In this document: positions 5,923 through 5,948 of the stretch, one piece after another
Layout: the number at the start of each line of letters is the position of its first letter
Numbering within the stretch: position 1 is the first letter of the stretch
Source of the DNA: Clostridia bacterium
Lineage (GTDB): Bacteria; Bacillota_A; Clostridia; Oscillospirales; Acutalibacteraceae
Direction: 5' to 3'
DNA length: 5,948 nucleotides
NCBI GenBank assembly: GCA_017423885.1
Contig: JAFPCJ010000075.1
Location: forward strand, 1 to 5,948
The notes under the pieces: model-generated
The model's input: only the letters and a program-made list of their open reading frames with translations
Database searches by the model: none
What the model was told of the DNA's origin: nothing
Position numbers and translations under genes: made by a program

Positions 5923-5948
5923 AGTGATTTTGCATATCAAAAACAAAA

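Noticed and set aside
5806..5946. N-terminal extension of the 3D protein from an ATG at 5946.
   Set aside because: The extension overlaps the TTGACA/TATAAT promoter and lacks a ribosome binding site, while the ATG at 5805 has AAAAGGAG at good spacing.

Overview
The window looks like ordinary chromosomal DNA from a gut-type member of the Clostridia, most like the Ruminococcaceae/Oscillospiraceae. This is an inference. It rests on moderate GC coding regions between AT-rich spacers, strong AGGAGG-type ribosome binding sites, sigma-A promoters, two TTG starts, and gene types common in Gram-positive anaerobes: a DUF348-G5-3D wall protein, an EF-G2-type GTPase and an AraC-family regulator. No rRNA, tRNA, CRISPR, insertion sequence or phage gene was seen.

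Layout from left to right: (1) the last 39 codons of an AraC-family regulator on the + strand, cut by the window edge, followed by a long hairpin terminator; (2) a + strand CPA2-type cation:proton antiporter of 431 residues, starting at TTG; (3) two adjacent terminator hairpins between convergent genes; (4) a - strand EF-G2-like translational GTPase of 679 residues; (5) a divergent promoter region of about 300 bases; (6) a + strand gene for a small exported protein of unknown family (194 residues, TTG start); (7) one hairpin shared by the next convergent pair; (8) a - strand membrane-anchored wall protein with two DUF348 repeats, a G5 domain and a C-terminal 3D domain (359 residues), driven by a promoter that matches the sigma-A consensus exactly.

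Each complete gene appears to be transcribed alone, with its own candidate promoter and a hairpin at its end. Gene order therefore gives no operon evidence of a shared pathway. Two of the four complete products act at the cell surface or beyond it (the exported protein and the 3D wall protein), one is a membrane transporter and one is cytosolic and ribosome-directed.

I did not find a convincing new multi-gene system. The points most worth a second look are the altered GTPase motifs of the EF-G2 paralogue, the unrecognised exported protein, and a perfect palindrome just upstream of the consensus promoter of the 3D protein.
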